A stretch of DNA of 64,000 bases from an uncultured bacterium (GCA_949286705.1 CASEDF010000004.1:210572-274571), one strand, 5' to 3'; shown: positions 16,875-28,590, counted from the first letter of the stretch. Numbers and translations are program-made. The notes: a model not told the origin generated them from the letters alone.

Positions 16875-17096
16875 ATGGAACAAAAAAGATTATTGAAAAA
16901 TATCGCAGATAATATCAGACTTCTCAGAACAAAACACAGGATAAGTCAAGAGTTACTCGCCGAAAAAATACAAATGAGTAATCAACAAATAAGTTCCATT
17001 GAAAATGAATTATCCGAACCTAAAATTTCAACATTAGTAAAAATAGCCGAAGTATTTAACGTAACAGTAAACGACCTGATCTGCGAACCTAAATAA
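16875..17096 (+). CDS. XRE-family transcriptional regulator, 73 aa
   Basis: Single HTH domain: KNIADNIRLLRTKHRISQEL (helices 1-2), QMSNQQISSIENELSEPKIS (helix 3), TLVKIAEVFNVTVNDLI. I chose the ATG at 16875 (MEQKRLLK) over the TTG at 16851, because the TTG lies upstream of the predicted transcription start. It is divergent from the 73-aa helical protein and probably controls their shared spacer. Confidence 0.88.
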   Translation: MEQKRLLKNIADNIRLLRTKHRISQELLAEKIQMSNQQISSIENELSEPKISTLVKIAEVFNVTVNDLICEPK

Positions 17097-17174
17097 AATA
17101 TTTTTCTGTAACCCTGATAAAGCGCTACCCAACTATAAATCAATAATACACGTCCTTTTCTCTTATTAAATTTG

Positions 17175-19598
<2,424 letters not shown>

Positions 19599-19602
<4 letters not shown>

Positions 19603-20324
19603 AAAAGATTTTATTAGGAGCATTGCTTGCAGGGATTTTGGCAGCACCTGCGGTTTTTGCGGAAACAGAACGCGGGTTTGTAAGCGCAACTGCCACAGCT
19701 AATAAAGAACTTGCACCTGACACCGTTGAAATTTCAATCGCTGTCGTAACTTATGATAACAAATCAATGCAAAAAGCTACTTTAGAGAATAAACAGCTTT
19801 CCGACAAATTATATAATGCGATGAAAGGTTTGATAACACCTGCAAACGGCGACTGGGTTAAAACATCAGATTACAGCGCACAGCCTGTTTATGTATACAC
19901 AAATAACAAAAGAAATTTTGACAAATACGAAGTTTCAAACAGAATTATTGTTCACACCAAATCAATTGATAAAGCAGGCGACATAATTGATCAGGCAATA
20001 ACTCTGGGCGCGACAAATATTGATAACCTTAATTTCACAATATCTTCTTACGAAAAACAATGCGACGGTCTGCTAAGTGAGGCTACCCAAAAAACACGCG
20101 CAAGAGCGGAACTTCTTGCAAAAGCCGCAGGAACTGTTATTACAGGGACAAAATCAATCTCCGCAAGCTGCAACACAACAGGCGTATCCCAAAGAATTAT
20201 GTATAATATGATGGCAAAATCTTCCGTGGCAGATTCAGAAGCTGCTATGGGAAGCTCAACACCCATTGCAACAGGTGTCATCAAAATTTACGCAAACGTG
20301 AACGCAAGTTATTTTGTGAAATAA
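19599..20324 (+). CDS. SIMPL (DUF541) domain exported protein
   Basis: Signal peptide with a cleavage site after AVFA (about residue 21), then the SIMPL fold: GFVSATATANKELAPDTVEI, the alternating-strand segment VVTYDNKSMQKATLENKQLS, and a C-terminal region ending GVIKIYANVNASYFV. Family members are periplasmic or surface proteins (BP26, YggE) linked to oxidative stress, but their molecular activity is not settled. Last gene of the ligA transcript, followed by a strong hairpin. Confidence 0.85.
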
Positions 20325-20337
20325 TATAAAAATATTA

Positions 20338-20366
20338 AAAAGACCGGAACAAAGTTCCGGTCTTTT
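20338..20366. terminator. Bidirectional terminator between SIMPL and pseudopilin genes
   Basis: 13-bp stem AAAAGACCGGAAC / GTTCCGGTCTTTT with a 3-nt loop and T-rich ends on both strands. It overlaps the stop codon of the minus-strand pseudopilin gene. Confidence 0.9.
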
Positions 20367-21093
20367 ATTTAACAACTTCTCCCACATTATATGGCGTGTA
20401 TTCTATTTTATTGTACAGTAGAGCATTATTTAACAAATTTTTATAAACAGACTCTATGTTTCCGTTACTTTTCACGACATATTGATAGAAATCCGCTCCC
20501 AGCTGGTTTGGATCCTGTGTGTTGTTAATATCCATATAAACATAAGCACAAGCATCCACAGTAACTTCTTCTCTGCCAATTTCAAAACCATTTTCATCAC
20601 GATAAACACGATCTTGAGTTTTTATACAAGATGACTGCATAGTTACCTGAAAAATTATACCATTTTGCAGCCAAATACGCCCGAAATTATTTAAACCGAT
20701 ACTTGTTGCATAAACACCGTCTTTTTTAAACGGCGTATTAGCTTTCACTCCATAATATTTGCAAACATTTTCAGTATCACCACTTTTACAGACTTTTGAT
20801 TTTTTCAATACTTTCGTCAATTCTGCCGCCACTTCATCAGATGTCTTACTTGTATCAAATAAACACAACATATTTTGGCAATTATTCTGCGCCACATACA
20901 TTTGTACCGCATTCAACAATTGCGCATGCCCCTGCTTTACTTTTGTCACAATTACCCTCTCACGATAATTTTTTACCAATGTCGGAATTGTCATGGCAGC
21001 CACAACGCCGATTATGCCGAGGGTTATTAACACTTCAGCCAATGTAAACGCAGCTTTTTTAGAAGATACTAAGTTACTAAGGCAGTAAGGCAC
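20365..21093 (-). CDS. Type IV pilin-like (pseudopilin) protein; true start uncertain, possibly phase-variable
   Basis: Class III signal and N-terminal helix KKAAFTLAEVLITLGIIGVV, then AAMTIPTLVKNYRERVIVTK, cut by prepilin peptidase before F, with the E at mature position 5. The C-terminal globular domain has paired cysteines (KVCKSGDTENVCKYY). Two starts are possible. The GTG at 21093 gives a 15-residue leader but has no ribosome site. The ATG at 21380 has a good AAAGGAG site and lies 17 nt after the trpS stop, but it is out of frame by one base because of the G run at 21345-21353. Between them the pseudopilin frame has no stop over about 85 codons. It is annotated here from the GTG. Confidence 0.75.
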   Translation of the reverse strand: MPYCLSNLVSSKKAAFTLAEVLITLGIIGVVAAMTIPTLVKNYRERVIVTKVKQGHAQLLNAVQMYVAQNNCQNMLCLFDTSKTSDEVAAELTKVLKKSKVCKSGDTENVCKYYGVKANTPFKKDGVYATSIGLNNFGRIWLQNGIIFQVTMQSSCIKTQDRVYRDENGFEIGREEVTVDACAYVYMDINNTQDPNQLGADFYQYVVKSNGNIESVYKNLLNNALLYNKIEYTPYNVGEVVK

Positions 21094-21096
21094 TAA
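21065..21096 (+). repeat. Octamer tandem repeat, four units
   Basis: Units gatactaa, gttactaa, ggcagtaa and ggcactaa follow each other without gaps. The same units in matching order occur at 52612-52643, and three of them, inverted, at 57314-57337. Here they encode part of the N-terminal leader of the pseudopilin. As 8 is not a multiple of 3, loss or gain of a unit shifts the frame. Confidence 0.8.
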
Positions 21097-21117
21097 GAAT
21101 TTTCTGTGAGATTCGCT

Positions 21118-21265
21118 CTCATTTTTGTCATTCTGAGCTCTCTGCCGAGCAAAACAATTGTGTATTATTTTGCGAGAGGAAAAGAAGAATCTCTTGAGTT
21201 TCTTGCAGGTCGGGTTTACTAACCCGACGGTATATTTTCTGTCGGCATAGTAATGCCGACCTACT
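21118..21265. repeat. Cluster of interspersed palindromic repeats
   Basis: Contains a TCATTCTGAGC ... GAAGAATCTC pair (21128-21192) and two perfect hairpins, GTCGGGTTTACTAACCCGAC (21209-21228) and GTCGGCATAGTAATGCCGAC (21241-21260). The whole stretch is stop-free in the pseudopilin frame. Confidence 0.7.
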
Positions 21266-21332
21266 TTTCTAATTTCATGACCCGATATATTTTTTCCAAC
21301 TTCCTGTTGGTCGAATCCAGCGGCTACGCTGG

Positions 21333-21380
21333 CTAGGAGAGTCGCCCCCCCCCGAGATTTTCAAACTCTGTCTTTCGCAT
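21333..21380 (-). other. 15-codon mini-ORF with a nine-G run ahead of a pseudopilin gene
   Basis: Reads MRKTEFENLGGGRLS then TAG, with an AAAGGAG ribosome site before the ATG. The GGG GGG GGG codons are a homopolymer of nine G (21345-21353). A 23-nt block around the run (21334-21356) is repeated exactly at 57379-57401, also ahead of a pseudopilin gene and also within a 15-codon ORF ending LGGGRLS. With ten or seven G the ATG is in frame with the pseudopilin for 338 or 337 codons without a stop. Confidence 0.7.
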
Positions 21381-21396
21381 CGCTTTACTCCTTTTT

Positions 21397-22395
21397 TTAA
21401 TACATACCTATAATATTTCTCACTTCTTTTAAGACTTTTTGTGCTTCTGTTCGGGTTTTTTCGGAACCTTTACGGATAATTTCACGAACCTCATCCAAAT
21501 GTTCCTCATAATATCTTCTGCGCTCTCTGATATCATGGAGGCGTTCATTTACCAACGCACCCAATTGTCTTTTGCAATCCGCACAGCCGCGGGAACCCTT
21601 TTCACATTCGCATTTAACCGTATTAACCTGTTCAGCGTCACCAAAAATCTGCCAGTATTTGAATGCGACTTCGCACTGATCGGGATGTCCCAAATCATCA
21701 CGGCGCAAGCGGCTTCTGTCGGTAATCGCAGTCATTATCTTTTTCGCAGTGACTTCTTCCGTATCGGAAATTTTTATATCATTATTATAAGATTTACTCA
21801 TCTTGTTGCCGTCAAGTCCGCAAATCAATGAACATTCGTTCAAAATCGGCTGAGGTTCATTGAAAAAGTCCGTCTTATAAATATTATTAAACCGTCTTAC
21901 AATATCACGTGTAATTTCAATATGCGCGATTTGATCAACACCTACAGGAATCAATGGTGAATTAAGCATCATAATATCCGCACTCATCAAAACCGGATAT
22001 CCCATAAGTCCGTAACTTATCTGAGAATTCGCAGCTTCTTTTGTGCGTAAAATTTTTGCCATATCCTTTAAGGTCGGGTCACGCTCAACCCAGTTTTGCG
22101 GGGTAACCATACTCAGATAAATATGTAATTCCGCAATCTCAGGCACTAACGATTGAACATATATCGTTGATTTTTCAGGATCAATTCCTGACGCCAGCCA
22201 GTCAATTACAACATCTATAACATCCTGACGGAGATTTTCCGTATTATCATATTTGGTAGTCAATGCATGCCAGTCAGCAACGAAAAAATAACAATCATAT
22301 TCATTTTGGAGCTTAACCCAATTTTGTATAACCCCGAGATAATGCCCCAGATGTAACCTTCCCGTTGATCTCATTCCTGATACAATTCTTTGCAT
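21397..22395 (-). CDS. trpS: Tryptophanyl-tRNA synthetase
   Basis: Class I synthetase that charges tRNA-Trp. The HIGH signature is HLGHYLG (residues 15-21) after MRSTGRLH, and the KMSKS signature is DGNKMSKSYNN. A cysteine set, CECEKGSRGCADC, near residue 265 could bind a metal or iron-sulfur cluster, as in some bacterial TrpRS. At 332 aa it is full length. Its -10 box (TATAAT, 22420-22425) overlaps the preceding terminator region. It reads straight into the mini-ORF and pseudopilin gene. Confidence 0.96.
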   Translation of the reverse strand: MQRIVSGMRSTGRLHLGHYLGVIQNWVKLQNEYDCYFFVADWHALTTKYDNTENLRQDVIDVVIDWLASGIDPEKSTIYVQSLVPEIAELHIYLSMVTPQNWVERDPTLKDMAKILRTKEAANSQISYGLMGYPVLMSADIMMLNSPLIPVGVDQIAHIEITRDIVRRFNNIYKTDFFNEPQPILNECSLICGLDGNKMSKSYNNDIKISDTEEVTAKKIMTAITDRSRLRRDDLGHPDQCEVAFKYWQIFGDAEQVNTVKCECEKGSRGCADCKRQLGALVNERLHDIRERRRYYEEHLDEVREIIRKGSEKTRTEAQKVLKEVRNIIGMY

Positions 22396-22432
22396 TTAAT
22401 ACCCAACCTTTCCGCAATTATTATAGCATAAA

Positions 22433-22452
22433 AAAACGGCCGAAGCCGTTTT
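22433..22452 (-). terminator. Terminator with UUCG tetraloop
   Basis: Minus strand AAAACGGC-TTCG-GCCGTTTT followed by TTT. A cUUCGg loop is exceptionally stable. It ends the transcript of the 96-aa gene at 22484-22774. Confidence 0.9.
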
Positions 22453-22483
22453 AATTTATCCTATTTCCTTTTATCCTATCAAT

Positions 22484-22774
22484 TTACGCAACTACTTTTG
22501 ATACAAAGTTTGCAATTTCAAAGAATGAATCTTTGACAAATTCTTTAGCCAATGTTTTAATCGGTCTGTTTTCAATACAGTCAAATACGTAATAAATCGG
22601 ATCTTTTGAATTGTTAAAACGCATTCTTCTGTCAGATTTTTCTAAATAACAATAATCTTCAATAGAAAATCCGTTATTGGAATTTCTTTTGTTACCTTTT
22701 CTTCTTCTGGTTAAAGCACCGAACTGACCGTTTCCTGCTGTATCATTATGTGAATTAGCTGCTGTCTGAATCAT
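22484..22774 (-). CDS. Unknown basic protein, 96 aa
   Basis: No family recognised. The N-terminal half is asparagine-, glycine- and arginine-rich (ALTRRRKGNKRNSNNG) and probably unstructured. The C-terminal half (RPIKTLAKEFVKDSFFEIAN) is helical. There are no signal peptide or membrane spans. It has an AGAAAGAG ribosome site and its own terminator, so it is a single-gene unit between the efflux operon and trpS. Confidence 0.68.
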   Translation of the reverse strand: MIQTAANSHNDTAGNGQFGALTRRRKGNKRNSNNGFSIEDYCYLEKSDRRMRFNNSKDPIYYVFDCIENRPIKTLAKEFVKDSFFEIANFVSKVVA

Positions 22775-22889
22775 CTTTTGCTCTCTTTCTTAAAATTAAT
22801 CTCTTCTTGTATATATAAAGTATATAAACTCAAAAAAATTGCCTTTTTGGAAAGAGAAATGTTACGATTTATTTACAAATAATTTTAAA

Positions 22890-24302
22890 TTATTCTTCTA
22901 ATTCAATAACATCTTCATCAGATATAATATTTTTACCGACAGCTTTTTCAAGACCTGCTTTTGCGGAATTATATTCGTATAACGCCTGATAATAAGTCAG
23001 TTGAGCCGTTTCATACATAATTTGAGAATCTTTTAATTCTGTCGGACTTGCCTCACCGACTCTGTATCTGCCGTATGAAAGCTCATAATTCTCTTTTGCC
23101 TGTTTAACCTGCAAAAGCGCAACCGGCATTTGATTTTTCTTCTCTTCAAGAGTTAAAAACGCGTTTTGGATTTCGAGATAAATCTGGTTTTGAGTATTCT
23201 GGGCATTAGCAAGCTCTTTATCATACAAATACCGTGCTTCTTTAATCTCGTTGCGGATTAACATACCGTTAATTGTCGGAAAATTCAAATAACCGCCGAG
23301 GTTATAACCGTGGTTTGAAGTCCAGCTTTTACCGCCGAGCTGCAGTTGACCTTCTACTGATAAAGTCGGGAAATATGATTTTTTAACAAGTTTAAGCGTT
23401 TGATTTGCGGTTTCCACCTTGATTTCAGCAAGACGCAACTCCGGACGTGCTTCTCTTGCAATATCAACCGCGGCATTAAAAGTCAAATTCAACGGCTGAT
23501 ACTGAAGTTTATCCATAACATTATATTTATCAATAAAAGGAACGCCCATAACATTATTCAATCTGGCAATCGCAAGGTTTACCCCGTTATCAGCCTGAAT
23601 AAGCTTAAGTTTTGCACTGCTGAGGTTTGATTCGGCAATAGTAACGTCAACCTTCGGGTTCATGCCGATTTCATAAAAGGCTTTTGCCTGATCGTAAAAT
23701 AGCTGGAATTTATCAACCGTATCCTGCGCGACGCGGCGGTTTTCATATGCAAACAAAAGAGCATAATATGCGTCTTTTGTCTGATAAATAACATCATTTA
23801 TTATGGCGGTCAAAGACGCTTTATAACCTTCATAATCCAAGCGCTTGATAGTTGCCTGATTCTGAGTAACCCCAAAGTCATAAAGCATTTGCTGCAAAGT
23901 AACCTGCCCCATCAAATAATAGTTAAATGTCAAATTCTGCCCCAAAGCATCGGACAATTGCAGTTGCCTGATTCTTGTATAACCTGTTTGCCAGCCGATT
24001 TGAGGGAAATAATTCGACCAGACCTGTTTTATTCTGGCATCTGAAGCTAAAATATCCTGAAAAGCCGCATTAATTTGAGGGTTGTTGCCAAGTGCAAGTT
24101 CAATACAGTTTTCAAGGGTAAGATCAATATTTTTTTCAACGGAACCTGAAATTATATATTCGGAACCGCTGTTATTTTCAGGTAAAACCTTTTCGGATTT
24201 CGGGAATTCCTTGTCCTGAATAGCGTTACCTATGACAATATCTTCTGCCGCAGCAGGCAGAATACAAAAACTTAATATTAAAAGTAAAAATCTTTTTATC
24301 AT
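22890..24302 (-). CDS. TolC-family outer-membrane efflux channel
   Basis: Signal peptide (MIKRFLLLILSFCILPAAAE), then two outer-membrane efflux repeats of long helices and short strands: LTLENCIELALGNNPQINAA, NYFPQIGWQTGYTRIRQ, and the second copy at ARPELRLAEIKVETANQ with GRYRVGEASPTELKDSQ. At 470 aa it is typical of TolC/OprM. The start overlaps the end of the pump gene by 4 nt (ATGA). It implies an outer membrane, so a diderm cell. Confidence 0.93.
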   Translation of the reverse strand: MIKRFLLLILSFCILPAAAEDIVIGNAIQDKEFPKSEKVLPENNSGSEYIISGSVEKNIDLTLENCIELALGNNPQINAAFQDILASDARIKQVWSNYFPQIGWQTGYTRIRQLQLSDALGQNLTFNYYLMGQVTLQQMLYDFGVTQNQATIKRLDYEGYKASLTAIINDVIYQTKDAYYALLFAYENRRVAQDTVDKFQLFYDQAKAFYEIGMNPKVDVTIAESNLSSAKLKLIQADNGVNLAIARLNNVMGVPFIDKYNVMDKLQYQPLNLTFNAAVDIAREARPELRLAEIKVETANQTLKLVKKSYFPTLSVEGQLQLGGKSWTSNHGYNLGGYLNFPTINGMLIRNEIKEARYLYDKELANAQNTQNQIYLEIQNAFLTLEEKKNQMPVALLQVKQAKENYELSYGRYRVGEASPTELKDSQIMYETAQLTYYQALYEYNSAKAGLEKAVGKNIISDEDVIELEE

Positions 24303-27300
24303 TTCTTTTTACCCTTATTAACTTTTCTTGCGATATTGACTTTCATTTCTTCAATAATCACATAAAATGCAGGAACAAGGAAAGTACCTATAAAGGCAAC
24401 CGCCATCATACCTCCGAATACCGTCATACCGACCGAATGACGGCTTGCCGCACCTGCGCCTTTAGCGAATACAAGCGGTAACAAACCAAGAATAAAGGCA
24501 ATATTTGTCATCATAACTGCACGGAACCTTAATTTTGCCGCCTGCATTGCCGCATCTCTTATTGCCATGCCGGCTTCGTGCGCGTCTTTGGCAAATTCAA
24601 TAATCAAAATTGCCTGTTTTGTACTCAAGCCCAGAAGCATAACAAGCCCGATTTGAGAATACAAATCAAGCGAATATCCCGCTACATACTGGAAGAATAG
24701 CGCTCCGACAAGAGCAACAGGCGATACCAGAAGTACGGCGATCGGAAGCATCCAGCTTTCATATAAACCTACCAAGAATAAATAGACAAATACAATTGAC
24801 ATCGCAAGAATAGGTCCGATTTGTCCGGAAGATTCCTGTTCCTGAAGCGAAGTACCTGACCACGCATAACCCATGTCTTTTGGCAGAACCTCCTGTGATA
24901 ATCTTTCCATAATTGCCATTGCCTGACCTGAAGATACCCCTTCCCGGGCTGACCCGTTTATGGTAATTGCAGGATATAGGTTAAATCTTGTTCTGCTGTA
25001 AGGTCCGACTATATTTTCTATTTTTAATACCGATGTTATCGGAACCATTTTGCCGTAATTATTTTTTACAAAGATTTTGTCAATATCGGCAGGTCTTGCC
25101 CTGAAATCCGAATCAGCCTGCATATAAACACGATAAACACGTCCGTATTTATTAAAATCGTTTATGTAAGATTTACCGAAATATGCCGCAAGAGCGCTGT
25201 AAATTTCAGAGATTTCAACCCCCTGCGCCATAGCTTTAGCCACATCAACATTCAATAAAAGCTGAGGCATATTTGACGTAAATGAGGTGTAAACCATTGT
25301 GAAATTCGGGTCTTTATTTGCGGCGGAAAGCAATTTTACGGCTTCGTCATAAAGTTCCTGTGCATCTCTGTTGCCCTTATCCAGAAGCTGATATTCAAAA
25401 CCGCCGAACATACCCAGACCGGAAATCGCAGGCGGCGAGAATGAAGCAATCGTTGCGGAAGGATAATTTGAAAATTCTTTTCGCATTATACCCAGAATTC
25501 CCTCAGCAGATTCCGCTTTTGATTTTCTCTGTGACCAGGGTTTGAGCTGTGAAACAATAAATGCCGTATTTTCACCGTTAAAACCTACCATTGTAATGGT
25601 TGTTTCCACGCCTTTTATCTTCAAAATTCTATCTTCAATTTCATTTGCAACCATACTTGTTCGGGACGCTGATGATCCGTCAGGCAGCTGAATTTGCGTA
25701 AAAATGGCACCTCTATCTTCTGACGGCAAAAAGCCCGTAGGTATAAGATTAAACATAAATATAACAAATGCAACAATTCCCAAAAGTACACCCATTGTAA
25801 GTTTTGCGGAATTTATAAATACATTTGCGCCTTCGAGATATCTGTCGCGAATATTATTAAACCAGTCATCAAATTTCTGAATAAATTCAAAATCAGCCTT
25901 TTCGTCACCGGATTTCAAAATCATTGAACAAAGAGCAGGCGAAAGCGTCAGCGCAACAAGAGTTGACAAACCGATTGATGATGCGATGCACAAAGCGAAT
26001 TGTCTGAACATCTGCCCCGTAATCCCTGCCATAAATGATACAGGCACAAATACAGCCATCAAAACAAGTGATGTTGCAAGAACAGCGCCAAACACCTCTT
26101 TCATGGTAATTTCCGTTGCTGTTTTTTGATCTTTACCCTCCTGAATATGACGCTGGGTATTTTCCAGAACTACAATCGCATCGTCTACAACAAGCCCTAC
26201 CGCCAGTACTAAAGCAAATAAAATCAACAGGTTAATTGAAAATCCCAGAAGATTCATAAATATAAACACACCGATTAACGAAACCGGTATTGCACAGAAA
26301 GGAATAAAAGCAGCTCTCATACTGCCAAGGAACATATAAGTTACAAGTCCCACAAGCAGGATTGCAAGCGCGATTGCGTGGATAACTTCATTAATTGATT
26401 CCCTTACGAATTCCGTTTCATCGTGCTGAATCTCATATTCTATACCCTGCGGAAAGCCTTTGCTGAGTTCTTCCATTTTTTTCTGGATTTTATTGGACAA
26501 ATCAATTGCGTTTGCCTCCGGAAGCTGGCTCACAGAAATAATTGCCGCATTTTTACCGCCGATTCTTGAAAAATAAGAATAACTTTCCGCACCGAGTTCA
26601 ACCCGCGCAATATCTTTCAGTTTAATCTGAGATCCGTCGGGTTTTGATCTGACAACAATTTCTTCAAACTCTTTCGGATCCTCAAGGCGCCCGCGGGTGC
26701 GCATTGTTAATTTAATCATCTGAGGATCTTTCATAGGCTCAACACCCAAATCTCCGGCAGGCGTTTGGGTATTTTGTGCCTGAACTGCCGCTGCCACTTC
26801 GTTTGTGGAAACTCCTAAGCTTGCCATTTTATTTGCGTCAAGCCAAATCCTCATTGAATATTCGGTTGAACCGAATACCTGAACTTTACCTACGCCTTTT
26901 ATACGCGCGAGTTCATCTTTAATATAAATCGCGGCATAGTTTGCAATATAAAGGTTATCATAAGTTCCCGTCGGTGAATTTACGGAAATCATTAAGATAC
27001 CCGGGCCGCCGGTTGATTTTTTTACAGTCAAGCCATAACGTCTAACCTCTTCCGGCAGACGGGGAGTAACCAGTTGCAGCTGGTTTTGAACATTTACAAC
27101 CGCCATGTCAGGGTCGGAGCCTATATCAAAATACAAGGTTAATTGATAAGAACCGTTTTGCGATGTTGAGGACATATAAATCATGTTTTCAACACCGTTC
27201 AATTGAGCTTCAACAGGTGCTGCAACGGTAGATTCAACAACGTCTGAGCTTGCACCGGCATATACGGCACTAACAACTACCTGCGGAGGCGTAATTGACG

Positions 27301-27418
27301 GATATTCCTCCAACGGCAGAGTTGTTATCATAAGCATACCCGCCAGAATAATCGCAAGAGAGATTACTATCGCAAGTTTTGGACGTTTTATAAATAAATT
27401 TCCGGAATTTTCTGCCAT
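24299..27418 (-). CDS. RND-family multidrug efflux pump, inner-membrane transporter (AcrB/MexB type)
   Basis: Proton-driven export of drugs or other amphiphiles. There are twelve transmembrane helices and two large periplasmic loops. TM1 is AIVISLAIILAGMLMI. The TM4 proton-relay aspartates are in ALVLAVGLVVDDAIVVLENT (DD pair), after the family motif LETTxxR-like AFIPFCAIPVSLIGVF. Drug-binding-loop features such as GTFLVPAFYV occur at the C-terminus. At 1039 aa it is of HAE-1 length. It is coupled to both neighbours by overlaps of 1 and 4 nt. Confidence 0.95.
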   Translation of the reverse strand: MAENSGNLFIKRPKLAIVISLAIILAGMLMITTLPLEEYPSITPPQVVVSAVYAGASSDVVESTVAAPVEAQLNGVENMIYMSSTSQNGSYQLTLYFDIGSDPDMAVVNVQNQLQLVTPRLPEEVRRYGLTVKKSTGGPGILMISVNSPTGTYDNLYIANYAAIYIKDELARIKGVGKVQVFGSTEYSMRIWLDANKMASLGVSTNEVAAAVQAQNTQTPAGDLGVEPMKDPQMIKLTMRTRGRLEDPKEFEEIVVRSKPDGSQIKLKDIARVELGAESYSYFSRIGGKNAAIISVSQLPEANAIDLSNKIQKKMEELSKGFPQGIEYEIQHDETEFVRESINEVIHAIALAILLVGLVTYMFLGSMRAAFIPFCAIPVSLIGVFIFMNLLGFSINLLILFALVLAVGLVVDDAIVVLENTQRHIQEGKDQKTATEITMKEVFGAVLATSLVLMAVFVPVSFMAGITGQMFRQFALCIASSIGLSTLVALTLSPALCSMILKSGDEKADFEFIQKFDDWFNNIRDRYLEGANVFINSAKLTMGVLLGIVAFVIFMFNLIPTGFLPSEDRGAIFTQIQLPDGSSASRTSMVANEIEDRILKIKGVETTITMVGFNGENTAFIVSQLKPWSQRKSKAESAEGILGIMRKEFSNYPSATIASFSPPAISGLGMFGGFEYQLLDKGNRDAQELYDEAVKLLSAANKDPNFTMVYTSFTSNMPQLLLNVDVAKAMAQGVEISEIYSALAAYFGKSYINDFNKYGRVYRVYMQADSDFRARPADIDKIFVKNNYGKMVPITSVLKIENIVGPYSRTRFNLYPAITINGSAREGVSSGQAMAIMERLSQEVLPKDMGYAWSGTSLQEQESSGQIGPILAMSIVFVYLFLVGLYESWMLPIAVLLVSPVALVGALFFQYVAGYSLDLYSQIGLVMLLGLSTKQAILIIEFAKDAHEAGMAIRDAAMQAAKLRFRAVMMTNIAFILGLLPLVFAKGAGAASRHSVGMTVFGGMMAVAFIGTFLVPAFYVIIEEMKVNIARKVNKGKKK

Positions 27419-28590
27419 TATTTACCCTTTTTAGGTTGTGTTTCCTGTTTTTTAATTTTAGCCATTTCTTCAGGTGTAACAATAGTTACCGGATGTCCCG
27501 GAGTAACTTTTTGTAAGCCGTCCGTAATTACACGGTCGCCTGCATTTAAACCTTCTGTTACAACCCAGTAATCTCCCGTCTGCTGACCGACTTTTATATA
27601 TGTCAATTGAGGAATATCGTTTTCATCCATTTTATAAACGTATTTACCTGCCTGATTTTCCTGAACAGATGCCTGATGAACCACCGGCACCTTGACTTTG
27701 TTATTTGAATACAATTTTATGGTAACAAATTCACCGTGCAAAAGCCTGTTATTTGGATTTTTGAATGTGGCACGGAGAGTTACTGTACCTGTTGACTGAT
27801 CAATTTTGTTGTCCAAAAAATCCTGAACGCCGTCAAGTTCATACTTTTCGCCGTTATTAAAATACAGTTCAACCCGGCGGTTTTTATAATTTTCCATATC
27901 GGCTTTGGCTAACGCATCAAAATCGTTGGAATCCAGCGGGAATGTAACATATATAGGATCCGTACTGTTAATTGTTGTCAAAGGACCTGACGACGGCGAT
28001 ACATAGTTCCCGACGGTTACGGTAATAATACCGACTCTGCCGTTTACTGGAGATTTTACCATTGTATAGCCGTAATTTCTCTGGCTGTCCTGATAAGCTG
28101 CCTGAGCTGATGCCAGCTGTGCCCTCAGGGCATCCCTTTGTGACAAAATCTGATCATACTGAGCTTTTGCTATATAATCTTTTTTTACAAGCTCACTTGC
28201 ACGTGCCAGCTGCTTTTCCGCATACTCAAGCTGTGCTTTTGTATTCGCCACATTTGCCTTTGCAATATTTGCAGTGTTTATAAATTCATTAGGCTCTATC
28301 TGAAACAAAACCTGACCTTGTTTTACGTAATCGCCTTCTTTAAAATAACTTTTCTGCAAATATCCGGAAATACGCGCAAGTACATTAACCTGATATTTGG
28401 AAGTTACGCGGCCCGGAGCCTGAAAACTTCTGATAATCTCTTTTTCGCCTATCGGCTCGACCTGAACACTGGGTGCAGGCTGCATTTTCATTCTCTTGGT
28501 ACTTATATATTCACCGACAATACCCGAAATATACCTCAGGAAAATTGCCGCAACAACTACTATTAATACAATAATTATATTTTTTTTCAT
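27418..28590 (-). CDS. RND efflux periplasmic adaptor (AcrA/MexA type)
   Basis: N-terminal membrane anchor (about 4-26), then the barrel-sandwich hybrid halves VNVLARISGYLQKSYFKEGD and GYTMVKSPVNGRVGIITV around an alpha-hairpin (about 105-170). It ends with the beta-barrel and membrane-proximal domain (GLNAGDRVITDGLQKVTPGH). It joins the pump to the TolC-like channel. First gene of the operon, with ribosome site GGGGAG; no regulator gene is adjacent. Confidence 0.93.
   Translation of the reverse strand: MKKNIIIVLIVVVAAIFLRYISGIVGEYISTKRMKMQPAPSVQVEPIGEKEIIRSFQAPGRVTSKYQVNVLARISGYLQKSYFKEGDYVKQGQVLFQIEPNEFINTANIAKANVANTKAQLEYAEKQLARASELVKKDYIAKAQYDQILSQRDALRAQLASAQAAYQDSQRNYGYTMVKSPVNGRVGIITVTVGNYVSPSSGPLTTINSTDPIYVTFPLDSNDFDALAKADMENYKNRRVELYFNNGEKYELDGVQDFLDNKIDQSTGTVTLRATFKNPNNRLLHGEFVTIKLYSNNKVKVPVVHQASVQENQAGKYVYKMDENDIPQLTYIKVGQQTGDYWVVTEGLNAGDRVITDGLQKVTPGHPVTIVTPEEMAKIKKQETQPKKGK

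Noticed and set aside
21065..21096. Tandem repeats considered as CRISPR
   Set aside because: The units are 8 nt and directly adjacent with no spacers; no cas genes are in the window.
21345..21353. Treating the nine-G run as a simple sequencing error
   Set aside because: It cannot be excluded, but an identical nine-G run in an identical 23-nt block at 57390-57398 makes an isolated error less likely.
21439..21831. Plus-strand ORF of 130 codons inside trpS
   Set aside because: Antisense shadow of trpS with no ribosome site; trpS is clearly the real gene.
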